From: CAIQPS01 sp964631965
GTDB lineage: Bacteria; Actinomycetota; Thermoleophilia; RBG-16-64-13
Reading direction: 5' to 3'
DNA: 46,531 nucleotides
Assembly: GCA_964631965.1 (NCBI GenBank)
Contig: CAZWAR010000007.1
Coordinates: 1-46,531, forward strand
The notes beneath the pieces are model-generated. The model saw only the letters and a program-made list of their open reading frames with translations, was not told the origin of the DNA and did no database searches. This document shows, in pieces, positions 23,184 to 31,331 of the stretch (its first letter is position 1; the number at the start of each line of letters is the position of its first letter). Made by a program: the position numbers and the translations under genes.

Positions 23184-24675
23184 CGGCCTTCACCTCTCTG
23201 GGGTCTGAGCCGGGAAGGTCGCCACCGCACTCGACTTTGCCGGGCAGGAGCGGTCCGGGTCTATCCACAGCCGACCCGCCCGTCGACGGAGCGGCCGATC
23301 GTGCCGGGCGCAGCGCCTTTCCGGGGTTGGCGAGACCCTGGGGATCGAAGGCTTCCTTCAAGAAGCCCTGGGCCCGCAGGTCGTCGTTCGTGAAGACCAG
23401 GGTCAGAGCTTCGAGCTTCTCCACCCCTATACCATGCTCGCCGCTCACCGTTCCCCCCAGTTCGGCGCACACCTTCAGTACGTCCATGCCGGCAGCCATC
23501 ACCTTCTCGCAGTCGGCCGGGTCCCGGCTGTCGAACAATAGCAGGGGATGCAGGTTCCCGTCCCCCGCGTGAAACACGCTGGCGATTCTGATGTCGTACC
23601 GGCGCCCGATCTCCCCCACTCGGCGGAGCGCTTCCGGCAACTGGGTACGTGGTACCGTCCCATCGGCCACCAGATAGTTGGGAGCCAACCGGGAGATGGC
23701 CCCGAATGCCCCTTTGCGCCCCCGCCACAGTGCCTGGCGCTCGTCCTCGTCCTTGGCTATCCGCACCTCGTGCACCCCGCTTGATCGGCAGAGCCGGGTG
23801 ATGTCCTCGGCCATCTCGTCCATGCCGTCCCGCAGGCCGTCCAGCTCGATGAGCAGCACCGCCGCTGCGTCGCGGGGGAAGCCGCATGCCATGCGGTCCT
23901 CGATGGCGTTTATCGTGCGGTTGTCCACCATCTCAAGAGTGGCCGGCACCAGTCCCGCCGCCACGATGGCCGAGACCACGTTGCCGCCGTCCTCAAGAGA
24001 GTCGCATACGGCCAAAAGGGTCTTGACTGCCTCGGGTTTCCGGAGGATGCGGAGAATGGCGGTGGTCGCTATCCCCAAGGTCCCTTCACTACCGACGAAC
24101 GCGCCGGTGAGATCCAGGCCGGGGCGATCGACATTCTTGCCCCCCAACCAGACGACGTCGCCGCCTGAGAGGACCACCTCCAGTCCCAGCACGTGGTTGG
24201 ACGTGACTCCGTACTTGAAACAATGCGGGCCGCCTGCGTTCTCGGCGATGTTCCCGCCGAGGGAGCAGGCCTTCTGGCTGGCGGGGTCGGGAGCGTAGTA
24301 GTAGCCGAGAGGAGAGAGGATGGTGGAAAGGTCGAGGTTGAATACGCCGACCTGGGCTGTCATTCGCTGGTTGGGGAGGTCGATGTCGAGCACCTTGTTC
24401 ATGCGGCCCATCTCGACGACCACGGCTCGGTCGAGGGCCAACGACCCCCCACTGAGGTTGGTGCCGCAGCCCCGGGGGACGAACGGGACGGCTTCCTCCG
24501 AGAGGATCCTGAGCACGGCCGAGACCTGCTCCGTTGACTCCACGAACACGACCGCACGCGGCAAGGCGCGCTCGAGATAGGCGTCGTATTCGTAGGTCTG
24601 GAGTTCCACGGGCTTGTCGAGCACGTTCTTCGTCCCGACGACAGCCCGGAGTCTTTCACCCAACCGTGCGGTCAC
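23176..24675 (-). CDS. glcD: Glycolate oxidase subunit GlcD-like FAD-linked oxidase
   Basis: This 499-residue flavoprotein has an FAD_binding_4 domain (FVPRGCGTNLSGGSLALDRAVVVEMGRMNKVLDID, then GGNIAENAGGPHCFKYGVT and GAFVGSEGTLGI) and an FAD-oxidase C-terminal domain with the metal-binding VFHAGDGNLHP, SGEHGIGVEK and NPGKAL motifs. It oxidises a 2-hydroxyacid such as glycolate. GTG at 24675 has GAGGG 8 bases upstream and TAAGAT (24720 to 24715) as a possible -10. It is first in the glcDEF operon and divergent from a glyoxylate aminotransferase, which supports glycolate as substrate. Confidence 0.88.
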   Translation of the reverse strand: MTARLGERLRAVVGTKNVLDKPVELQTYEYDAYLERALPRAVVFVESTEQVSAVLRILSEEAVPFVPRGCGTNLSGGSLALDRAVVVEMGRMNKVLDIDLPNQRMTAQVGVFNLDLSTILSPLGYYYAPDPASQKACSLGGNIAENAGGPHCFKYGVTSNHVLGLEVVLSGGDVVWLGGKNVDRPGLDLTGAFVGSEGTLGIATTAILRILRKPEAVKTLLAVCDSLEDGGNVVSAIVAAGLVPATLEMVDNRTINAIEDRMACGFPRDAAAVLLIELDGLRDGMDEMAEDITRLCRSSGVHEVRIAKDEDERQALWRGRKGAFGAISRLAPNYLVADGTVPRTQLPEALRRVGEIGRRYDIRIASVFHAGDGNLHPLLLFDSRDPADCEKVMAAGMDVLKVCAELGGTVSGEHGIGVEKLEALTLVFTNDDLRAQGFLKEAFDPQGLANPGKALRPARSAAPSTGGSAVDRPGPLLPGKVECGGDLPGSDPREVKAGV

Positions 24676-24790
24676 GCGGAAGCCCTCGCTTCTGTACTGC
24701 GGCTCTCGGCTGCTATCTTACCGTAGCGCGTGTGAGCCGACGCGAGTGACACCCATCGGCGCCCAACGGCCGTGAGGAGGCCCAACCACC

Positions 24791-25984
24791 ATGTCAGGAC
24801 CAGATATCCGCGAATACCACGACCTCGACCCCGCCGTCCGTATCCTGATGGGTCCCGGACCCAGCGACGTGCCGCCCAGAGTGCTTCGCGCCATGGCTGC
24901 GCCGACCCTCGGCCATCTCGATCCGGACTTCCTCCTTCTCATGTCGGAGACGCAACAGTTGCTGCGCGACGTCTTCCAGACGGAGAACGCGCTGACCATC
25001 CCGGTATCGGGCACGGGTAGCGCCGGTATGGAGGCCTGCTTTGTGAACCTCGTGGAGCCGGGGGACCAGGTGGCCGTCGTGGTCAACGGGGTGTTCGGCG
25101 GCCGGATGGTTGACTGCGCCAGCCGCCTTGGAGCCGAGATCATCCAGATCGATGCCGAGTGGGGCAGGGCCGTACAGCCCGAGGCGGTGGAGGCCGCGCT
25201 CAAAGGCACCTCGCCTAAGCTCTTCGCGGTTGTGCACGCGGAGACGTCCACCGGGGTGCGCCAGCCATTGCCGGACATCGTGAAGATCGCCAAAGACGTT
25301 GGTGCGCTCGTGCTGCTCGACTGTGTCACCTCTCTCGGCGGGGTCGAGGTCTCGCTCGACGCCTGGGGGATCGATGCGGCCTTCAGTGGCACCCAGAAGT
25401 GTCTCTCCTGCCCACCAGGGCTGGCGCCGCTCTCCTTCAACGAGAGGGCCGTGGCCGCGCTCAACGGGCGCAAAGGCAAGGTGCCCTCCTGGTACCTTGA
25501 CCTGACCATGGTCGGCGACTACTGGGGTGCGGCGCGCAAGTATCACCACACCGCGCCCATCAACATGATCTACGCGCTGCGTGAGTCTCTGCGGATCGTC
25601 CTCGAGGAGGGGTTGGCAGGCCGTTTCGCCCGGCACGAACTGAACAGTGCCGCCCTTATCGCCGGATTGGAGGCGATGGGGCTGAAGATGTTGGTGCCGT
25701 CGGAGGAGCGGCTGGTCAGCCTCAACACTGTGTTGATCCCTGAGGGTGCGGACGACCTGGCCACGCGGAAGGCGCTCCTCGCGCAATTCGGTTTGGAGAT
25801 CGGCGCCGGTCTGGGGCCGCTCGCGGGCAAGATGTGGCGGGTGGGCCTGCAGGGGCACTCTTCCACGGAGCGCAACGTGCTTCTGTTCCTCACGGCCCTC
25901 GAGGCGGTGTTGGGGGCCCAGGGCGTGAAGGTGCGGCCGGGCGGCGTCAGCGCGGCCGAGGCGGTGTACGCGCAGGCTCGATAG
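24791..25984 (+). CDS. Alanine/serine-glyoxylate (serine-pyruvate) aminotransferase, class V
   Basis: This 397-residue class V PLP enzyme shows LMGPGPSDVPPRVLRAM at the N-terminus, VSGTGSAGMEA (72-82), HAETSTGVRQP (149-158), LLDCVTSLGG with Asp177, the Schiff-base Lys203 in SGTQKCLSCPPGLAPL and MWRVGLQGHSS near the C-terminus. The length is normal. The ATG has GAGGAGG about 10 bases upstream. Members transfer an amino group from alanine or serine to glyoxylate, making glycine. Divergence from glcDEF (115 bases between starts) suggests a glycolate to glycine pathway with shared regulation. Confidence 0.88.
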   Translation: MSGPDIREYHDLDPAVRILMGPGPSDVPPRVLRAMAAPTLGHLDPDFLLLMSETQQLLRDVFQTENALTIPVSGTGSAGMEACFVNLVEPGDQVAVVVNGVFGGRMVDCASRLGAEIIQIDAEWGRAVQPEAVEAALKGTSPKLFAVVHAETSTGVRQPLPDIVKIAKDVGALVLLDCVTSLGGVEVSLDAWGIDAAFSGTQKCLSCPPGLAPLSFNERAVAALNGRKGKVPSWYLDLTMVGDYWGAARKYHHTAPINMIYALRESLRIVLEEGLAGRFARHELNSAALIAGLEAMGLKMLVPSEERLVSLNTVLIPEGADDLATRKALLAQFGLEIGAGLGPLAGKMWRVGLQGHSSTERNVLLFLTALEAVLGAQGVKVRPGGVSAAEAVYAQAR

Positions 25985-26029
25985 GCGGGGCGGCGCGTTC
26001 TCTGTCCGGCGCCACTCGCGGAGCTCGGC

Positions 26030-26887
26030 TCACGGTCTTCGCGGCGCGTAGGTGGCGGCCGTCACCGAGAAGGTGGCGGTGATGGGAACACCGAGCATGG
26101 AGAGCCGGGCGGCCACCTCTTCCGGACGCAGGTGACGGGCACTCGGGCCCATGGCCGCGAGCGCCGCGGCCTCTACGGCCTTCAGCAGAAGGCGCTTCTC
26201 GTACTCCGTCCGCTCCACCAGGGAGAAATCGGCGGCAAGGGCCTGCTCGAGCCGTTCCGGCTTGTCCTCGTCCACCGTGAGAAGGCCCAGGCCCGTCACC
26301 AACTCGCGCAGGTGCCGGCCGGTGGGCGTCACGACGATCAGCCTCCCCTCGGGCTCCAGGATCCGCCTGAACTCCGATGCGTTGCGCGGCGCGAAGATGT
26401 CGAGCACGAGGTGGGAGGCTTCATCGGCGATGGGCAGCTCTTTCCAACCGTCACACACGATCGCGGCCATCCTTTCATGGGCGCGCGCTGCACGGCGCGC
26501 CGCGTATCTCGAGATGTCGAGCGCCAGTCCCACTCCGGTCGGGAAGCGGTCAAGGACGCCGGCCAGGTAGTAGCCGGTGCCGGCGCCCGCCTCCACAAAG
26601 CAGCGCGCGCGGTCGCCCGGTGGGGCCTCCTCGGCCAGGTCGGCTACCAGTTCCCGCAGGTCCGCGAAGTGCCCGGTGGCCAGGAAGGCCTCCCGTGCAG
26701 CCACCATTGCGGCTGTGTCGGCCGTGCCGGGGCGGGCGCCACCGGGGAGCAGGTTCACGTACCCCTGGCGGGCGACGTCGTACGTATGACCGTGTGCACA
26801 GCGGAGGGAACGTCCTCTCAGCACGAAGCCCGCCCGGCAGACGGGGCAGCGCAAGAACGGCAGCGCCGCGATGGGGAAGTCGCTCAT
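26030..26887 (-). CDS. rlmA: 23S rRNA (guanine-N1)-methyltransferase RlmA-like
   Basis: This 285-residue protein has an N-terminal zinc finger (LRCPVCRAGF, then LRCAHGHTYDVAR), the signature GYVNLLPGG near 45, and a SAM-binding domain with motif I EAGAGTGYYLAG followed by LALDISRYAARRAA and VLDIFAPRN. This is the RlmA(I)/RlmA(II) layout, which methylates G745 or G748 in helix 35 of 23S rRNA. ATG at 26887 overlaps the upstream stop as ATGA; the longer frame to 27019 is an overlap artefact. Last gene of the ppiase-dac-kinase-rlmA operon. RlmA(II) homologs are linked to tylosin tolerance. Confidence 0.85.
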   Translation of the reverse strand: MSDFPIAALPFLRCPVCRAGFVLRGRSLRCAHGHTYDVARQGYVNLLPGGARPGTADTAAMVAAREAFLATGHFADLRELVADLAEEAPPGDRARCFVEAGAGTGYYLAGVLDRFPTGVGLALDISRYAARRAARAHERMAAIVCDGWKELPIADEASHLVLDIFAPRNASEFRRILEPEGRLIVVTPTGRHLRELVTGLGLLTVDEDKPERLEQALAADFSLVERTEYEKRLLLKAVEAAALAAMGPSARHLRPEEVAARLSMLGVPITATFSVTAATYAPRRP

Positions 26888-27864
26888 GCCCGCACGCGGA
26901 GCCGCCCAGGTACCACTTCGACGGTCAGCGGGAGCGACCCGAGCGGGTCGCCGTCGACATCGAGGAGGTACTTGCGCTCCGCTTCGGGATCGTCCAGGCT
27001 CAGGCGCACTCCGGTGCAACAGAAGTGGTTCACGCTGGGAAGGTCGAGATGCTTCCCCTGGTAGACGCTCTTGATGTTCCTCAGTAGGTAAGGTTTGGTG
27101 GGAGAGGCGACCGTGATCACCTCCAGCCTCCCGTCGTCGGGCTCGGCCATGGGCGCCACGTCCATGCCCCCTCCGAACCAGCGCCCGTTACACACTGCCA
27201 CCAGGTAGGCAGGGATGACCTCCTCCCGGATTTCTCCCCGCCAGTCGATCCGGGCTCGCAGCGGTTGCTGGGTGCTGACGATCGCGGCCCGCAAAGCGGC
27301 CGCGTAATAGCCGAGACGGCCCGGGATGAAGGAGGGAGTGGACTCGATGTAGCGGTCCACCAGACCACCGAGTCCGGCCGAGATAACGTTCACCACATAG
27401 CGTCGCACCGGTACTCCCTTGGGGTCCGGGAATTCCGCCCGCAGGACGTCGAGATACCGGTCCTCCCCCGAGGCAAGCGCCTCGAGTGACGCCTCGATAC
27501 CCGCGCCGGTGGCGAGCGTCCGCCGGAAATCCCCACCGGTGCCGATGCTCACGAGTCCCACGGCCGTCGCCCCGAAGGTCCCGGCGCCATCCGTTTTCGG
27601 ACCGGCGCCCGTCGCCTCGTCCTCGGCTCGCAGCACCCCATTGGCCACCTCGCTGAAGGTGCCGTCGCCGCCCACGGCCACGATCAGCGGGTGCCCGGCG
27701 GCAGTGCCGGCGCGGGCCAACTCCTCGGCATGGCCGGCGTGCTGCGTGTAGGCGACCTCTACCTCTCCGTACAGATGGTCGACCCGCGCGAGCAGCCGAG
27801 CGATCTCGTCCCCGGCCTTTCGGGTGCCGCACGCCGGGTTGATTATGAAAAGCGGCGCCTGCAC
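26884..27864 (-). CDS. Diacylglycerol/sphingosine kinase-family lipid kinase (YegS/DgkB-like)
   Basis: This 326-residue protein has the lipid-kinase catalytic motif VGGDGTFSEVANGVL (63-79), INPACGTRKAG at the N-terminus and GTGGDFRRTL near 108, as in YegS, DgkB and BmrU proteins. It would phosphorylate diacylglycerol or a related lipid at the membrane. Residues about 80-99 are an Ala/Gly/Thr/Asp-rich insertion splitting the conserved segment between GGDGT and GTGND motifs. The start is GTG at 27864, 18 bases after the preceding stop; no strong ribosome site is seen, so translation is probably coupled. Confidence 0.85.
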   Translation of the reverse strand: MQAPLFIINPACGTRKAGDEIARLLARVDHLYGEVEVAYTQHAGHAEELARAGTAAGHPLIVAVGGDGTFSEVANGVLRAEDEATGAGPKTDGAGTFGATAVGLVSIGTGGDFRRTLATGAGIEASLEALASGEDRYLDVLRAEFPDPKGVPVRRYVVNVISAGLGGLVDRYIESTPSFIPGRLGYYAAALRAAIVSTQQPLRARIDWRGEIREEVIPAYLVAVCNGRWFGGGMDVAPMAEPDDGRLEVITVASPTKPYLLRNIKSVYQGKHLDLPSVNHFCCTGVRLSLDDPEAERKYLLDVDGDPLGSLPLTVEVVPGRLRVRA

Positions 27865-27882
27865 GTGGACGGGCCGGTCGAT

Positions 27883-29154
27883 CTAGCCCTGCGTCTTGGC
27901 CGCTGCGAGGAACTGTGTGAGCGGAAGGCCGGTCGCCCATGCCCCGCACCAGTGGTCCATGATCATCCTGATGGTGGGCAGATTCACCGATTGTGCGGCG
28001 ATGAGCGGTACCGAGCCCAATGAGGTGTCCCCCTGCAGAAACTCCATCTCACCCAGCGGTTGGCCGGCTCTCACGGGGAGCCGCAGCTCGCCCGAGAGCT
28101 TGATTCGAGCCGTCACGTCCCTCTCTCCCACCAGCCGCCGCGCGAACGTGGCCGCGGTCACCAGGCGCACCGTCCGGTCGAGGGGATCGGGCACCGGCAG
28201 TTCCGCTACGAGAGTGCCCCTGTCGATCAGGCTCTGTCGCTCGCACCTCTCGAACGCGTACTCGAGCAGTGCCTTGCTTTCCGCCTCCCGGGTATCCTGG
28301 TCCTTCGCCCCCAGGATGATGCTGATGAGGGTGAGGCCATCCCTGGTGGCCGAGGAGGCGAGGCAGTAGCCGGCGTAGGGCGTGGATCCGGTCTTGATGC
28401 CGTTCACCCAGTCGTTGTGCTGCAGCAGTTCGTTGCTGGTCTTGATCAATCGGTCCCGCACGCCGCCCACGAGGGGCAGGGTGAACTCCCTGGTCGACAC
28501 GATGCGCCTGAACACCGGGTCCCGCATGGCGACGCTGGCAATCACGGCGAGGTCACGCGCCGAGGAGTAGTGGTCCTCCGCATGCAGACCGCAATCGTTG
28601 ACGAAGTGGGTATTCGTGAGACCCATCGCTTCCGCCCGTTCGTTCATCTTCTGGACGAAGGCTTTGACGCTCCCCGAATCCGCCACGGCCAGGGTGACGG
28701 CGGCATCGTTGGCGCTGGGAACCAGCATCATGTAGAGGAGTTGCTCGACCGTGAACTTCTCACCTCGTCTGAGACCCAGGGTGCTGCCCGCCACGCCGGT
28801 GGCCGCCGCGGGCACCTTGACCTCCTCGTCGAGGGGCATGTCCTCGCGGATGAGAATGGCCGTCATCATCTTGGTGGTGGAAGCCATCTCCAGCTGCTTG
28901 TCGGCGTTCCGGGAGTAGAGGATGGTGCCGGTGTCCATGTCGACGACGATGGCGCCTTTGGCAGTGACGCGGGGCGCCTCGGGCCGCTGCTCGTCTGTGG
29001 ACGGGCTGATGAGGATAGGCCTGCTGGGATCGGTGGTGAGAGCGCCGGGCGTCCAAGCATATGCGGGCACGCTCGCGAGGAGCGCCGCGGCCAACACCGC
29101 GGCGAGCACAAGGAAGACCGCAAAGGTCCTCCGCCTGCCCCGCTTCGTTCTCAT
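27883..29154 (-). CDS. D-alanyl-D-alanine carboxypeptidase (PBP5/DacF-like)
   Basis: This 423-residue exported serine peptidase S11 trims peptidoglycan pentapeptides. It has a basic N-terminus and signal peptide (MRTKRGRRR then a hydrophobic stretch to AYA at 31-33), the S92-T-T-K95 catalytic motif, S147-A-N149 and K254-T-G256. A PBP5 C-terminal domain follows (RAGQPLGEMEFLQGDTSLGSVPL). No clear C-terminal amphipathic anchor is present: the protein ends FLAAAKTQG after a moderately hydrophobic stretch. It follows the peptidyl-prolyl isomerase gene by 13 bases. Confidence 0.92.
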   Translation of the reverse strand: MRTKRGRRRTFAVFLVLAAVLAAALLASVPAYAWTPGALTTDPSRPILISPSTDEQRPEAPRVTAKGAIVVDMDTGTILYSRNADKQLEMASTTKMMTAILIREDMPLDEEVKVPAAATGVAGSTLGLRRGEKFTVEQLLYMMLVPSANDAAVTLAVADSGSVKAFVQKMNERAEAMGLTNTHFVNDCGLHAEDHYSSARDLAVIASVAMRDPVFRRIVSTREFTLPLVGGVRDRLIKTSNELLQHNDWVNGIKTGSTPYAGYCLASSATRDGLTLISIILGAKDQDTREAESKALLEYAFERCERQSLIDRGTLVAELPVPDPLDRTVRLVTAATFARRLVGERDVTARIKLSGELRLPVRAGQPLGEMEFLQGDTSLGSVPLIAAQSVNLPTIRMIMDHWCGAWATGLPLTQFLAAAKTQG

Positions 29155-29167
29155 GATCGAGACCCGG

Positions 29168-29689
29168 CTACTCCTCTATGGCTTCGTAGGCCTTGGTGAT
29201 GACGATCGCGTCGGCGGGCACGTCCCTATGGGGTCCGTGGGCCCCCGTCTTGACGTGGGCTATCGCGTCGACCACGTCCATGCCCTCCACCACTGTGCCG
29301 AAGACGGCGTAACCCCATCCTTGAGTCGTGCTGGAGGTGTGGTCGAGGAAGGCATTGTCTTTGAGGTTGATGAAGAACTGGGCGGTGGCGCTGTGCGGGT
29401 CCGAGGTGCGGGCCATGGCGACGGTGCCGCGCAGGTTCTTCAGGCCATTGTTCGCCTCGTTCATGATGGGCGGGCCGGTCGGCTTCTGGACCATGTCCTG
29501 GCTGAAACCGCCACCCTGGATCATGAAATCGGGGATGACCCGATGGAAGACGGTGCCGTCGTAGTGACCGGAGGAGACGTAGGACAGGAAGTTCTTGGCG
29601 GTCATCGGGGCTTTGGGCCTGTCGAGTTCGATGACGATGTCTCCGAGAGTCGTCTGCAGCACTACCCGGGGGTTCGTTCTGGCCTCCAT
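29168..29689 (-). CDS. Cyclophilin-type peptidyl-prolyl cis-trans isomerase
   Basis: This 173-residue cytosolic cyclophilin shows the core GTVFHRVIPDFMIQGG with catalytic Arg, GTVAMARTSDPHSATAQFFINL and GYAVFGTVVEGMDVVDAI. It is PpiB-like, with no signal peptide, and speeds proline isomerisation in folding proteins. AGAAAGG lies about 8 bases before the ATG. First gene of the operon running into the carboxypeptidase. Confidence 0.92.
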   Translation of the reverse strand: MEARTNPRVVLQTTLGDIVIELDRPKAPMTAKNFLSYVSSGHYDGTVFHRVIPDFMIQGGGFSQDMVQKPTGPPIMNEANNGLKNLRGTVAMARTSDPHSATAQFFINLKDNAFLDHTSSTTQGWGYAVFGTVVEGMDVVDAIAHVKTGAHGPHRDVPADAIVITKAYEAIEE

Positions 29690-30011
29690 GAACTCTGCCT
29701 TTCTGGTATGCGACTACCGGAACCCGTCTATCTTCCCACAATCCCTGGCTGTGTAGGTCTCGCCTTGAGCGGTCTTTGTATCTCCCACTTGGGCGTAGAC
29801 CGCGCTGGTCGGATAGACTGCGTCGCTACTGCCGTTGCCGGCAACCTACCCTCGGGAGCGTAAGAAACGGGTAAAATGGGGCTATTGGCTTGAGCTAATA
29901 TCCATTGTGCCGGAAGCGTCGGGCAATGCTGCGTGATGTTCCAGCTGGGCCGCTCGTCCCTCATTCGCGCTACTATGAGAATGTCGGATCGGGCCGGCTC
30001 TGGGAGGTGGC
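29690..30011. other. Divergent intergenic region; no gene recognised
   Basis: These 322 bases hold the 5' regions of the isomerase operon (leftward) and of the small membrane protein at 30012 (rightward). TACTAT (29971-29976) could be a -10 for the latter. The stretch around 29845-29910 is less GC-rich than its surroundings. I find no riboswitch, tRNA or convincing protein; a minus-strand frame (29728-30024) lacks protein-like character. Confidence 0.5.
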
Positions 30012-30308
30012 ATGCGCTACCCATTCGGCATCCTCTGGATCGCTTTTGCAGTGTTGTGGATCTTCTGGCCTCAGCATCTGGGATACGTGTACGATTGGCT
30101 CGTGGGGCTTCCCCTCATTCTTGAGATAATCCTCTGGATCGTGTTCCTGCCCTGGGTCGGCTCCCTGTTCATCTGGCACTCCGGTCTCGCGCTGTGGCTC
30201 AAGATCCTGCTCGTCGCCGTCATCGCAGTGGCCACGATCGGCGGCCTGGGCGGGCGCAAGGCGGCTAGGCGGCGGGGCGGCGCCTGGGGTAGGTCGACCA
30301 ACACTTGA
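30012..30308 (+). CDS. Small integral membrane protein
   Basis: This 98-residue protein is almost entirely hydrophobic: helices at about 4-20 (PFGILWIAFAVLWIFWP), 30-58 (VGLPLILEIILWIVFLPWVGSLFIWHSG) and 60-80 (ALWLKILLVAVIAVATIGGLG), then a basic tail (GGRKAARRRGGAWGR). GGGAGG 5 bases before the ATG makes translation likely. I recognise no family. The methyltransferase starts 30 bases downstream with its own AAGGAG, so they may form an operon. Confidence 0.7.
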   Translation: MRYPFGILWIAFAVLWIFWPQHLGYVYDWLVGLPLILEIILWIVFLPWVGSLFIWHSGLALWLKILLVAVIAVATIGGLGGRKAARRRGGAWGRSTNT

Positions 30309-30338
30309 AGCGTCTGACTTCCGACCAAGGAGACCAGC

Positions 30339-31121
30339 GTGCCCGATACGAGGTTCGACCCTGACAAGCTGCCCGACCACGCCGTAGCCAACCGGGACGC
30401 CTGGAACGCCGACGCCGACACGTACCAGAACGACCATGGGCCGCAGCTCGCCACGGCGGGCGGCATGGCCTGGGGAGTGTGGCAGATCCCCGAGAGCAGG
30501 CTCCAGGTCCTCGGCGATGTCAAGGGGAAGGACATCCTCGAGTTCGGCTGCGGAGCGGCCCAGTGGTCCATCAAGCTGGCCCAAGCCGGGGCTCGGCCCG
30601 TAGGTCTCGACCTGTCAGAGCGGCAGCTGGAACACGCGCGCAGGCTGATGGAGGCAGCAGCCGTCGATTTCCCCATCATCCAAGCAAGCGCGGAACACGC
30701 GCCTCTTCCGGACGAGAGCTTCGATATCGTGTTCTGCGACTGGGGGGCCATGACGTTCGCCGATCCCTACGCGACGATTCCGGAAGCCGCCCGTCTTCTC
30801 CGCCCCGGTGGGTTGTTCGCGTTCTGTGGCTCCACCCCCATTATCGAGATGTGTTACGTGGAGGAGAGCGACAACCCAGGCGATCGTCTGGTCTCCGACT
30901 ACTTCGGGATGTGGATGCTGCCCTGGGAAGGGTACGTGGAGTTCATGCTGCCGTATGGCGCCTGGATCCGGCTGTTCCGGGCCCATGGCTTCGTCATCGA
31001 TGACCTCATCGAGCTTCGGCCGCCGGCCGACGCCGTCAGCACGTATCGCGACGACACAGACCGGGAGTGGTCCCGGCACTGGCCCGGCGAGATGATCTGG
31101 AAGGTGCGTAAGGAAGACTGA
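30339..31121 (+). CDS. Class I SAM-dependent methyltransferase
   Basis: This 260-residue protein has SAM motif I ILEFGCGAAQWSIKLA (66-81), the acidic end of strand 2 in PVGLDLSERQLEHAR, and ASAEHAPLPDESFDIVFCDWGAMTFAD with LRPGGLFAFCG as motifs II-IV. The Trp/Pro-rich C-terminal part would bind the substrate. GTG at 30339 has AAGGAG about 6 bases upstream. The substrate is unknown; the small membrane protein just upstream is the only contextual hint. Confidence 0.85.
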   Translation: MPDTRFDPDKLPDHAVANRDAWNADADTYQNDHGPQLATAGGMAWGVWQIPESRLQVLGDVKGKDILEFGCGAAQWSIKLAQAGARPVGLDLSERQLEHARRLMEAAAVDFPIIQASAEHAPLPDESFDIVFCDWGAMTFADPYATIPEAARLLRPGGLFAFCGSTPIIEMCYVEESDNPGDRLVSDYFGMWMLPWEGYVEFMLPYGAWIRLFRAHGFVIDDLIELRPPADAVSTYRDDTDREWSRHWPGEMIWKVRKED

Positions 31122-31196
31122 GCGGAGCGCGCACGCGCTTCGGTTCTGCGCGGAACACCGCCGCGCGGATTGCTCTGCACCGCCTGCATCCGCCTA

Positions 31197-31331
31197 TCAG
31201 TCTTTTGGTAGAGAGCGCAGCCAACTCCACCAGGCGGCGGCGCCCGCAGCGACCAGTCCCGCCAGCATCAGCCACAGCGTCCTGTCCCTCTTGGGAGGAC
31301 GTTCGCTATCCGGTCTACTCAGTGCACGCAT
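31197..31331 (-). CDS. Small single-pass membrane protein, overlapping the LOR/SDH gene
   Basis: This 44-residue frame starts at ATG 31331 (or ATG 31334, 45 residues) inside the last codons of the LOR/SDH gene and ends at TGA 31199-31197. It has a polar, basic N-terminus (SRPDSERPPKRDR), one hydrophobic helix (LWLMLAGLVAAGAAAWWSWL, about 19-38) and a short polar tail, a classic small membrane protein layout. GAGGGCGGGG precedes the tandem ATG codons and the overlap suggests translational coupling. No homology is claimed. Confidence 0.5.
   Translation of the reverse strand: MRALSRPDSERPPKRDRTLWLMLAGLVAAGAAAWWSWLRSLPKD

Noticed and set aside
24676..24790. Glycine riboswitch in front of the glyoxylate aminotransferase
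   Set aside because: The 115-base region has none of the conserved glycine-aptamer core and must also hold the glcD promoter.
29728..30024. 98-codon minus-strand frame in the intergenic region
   Set aside because: Overlaps the start of a better-supported membrane protein gene; no ribosome site, no hydrophobic or domain pattern.
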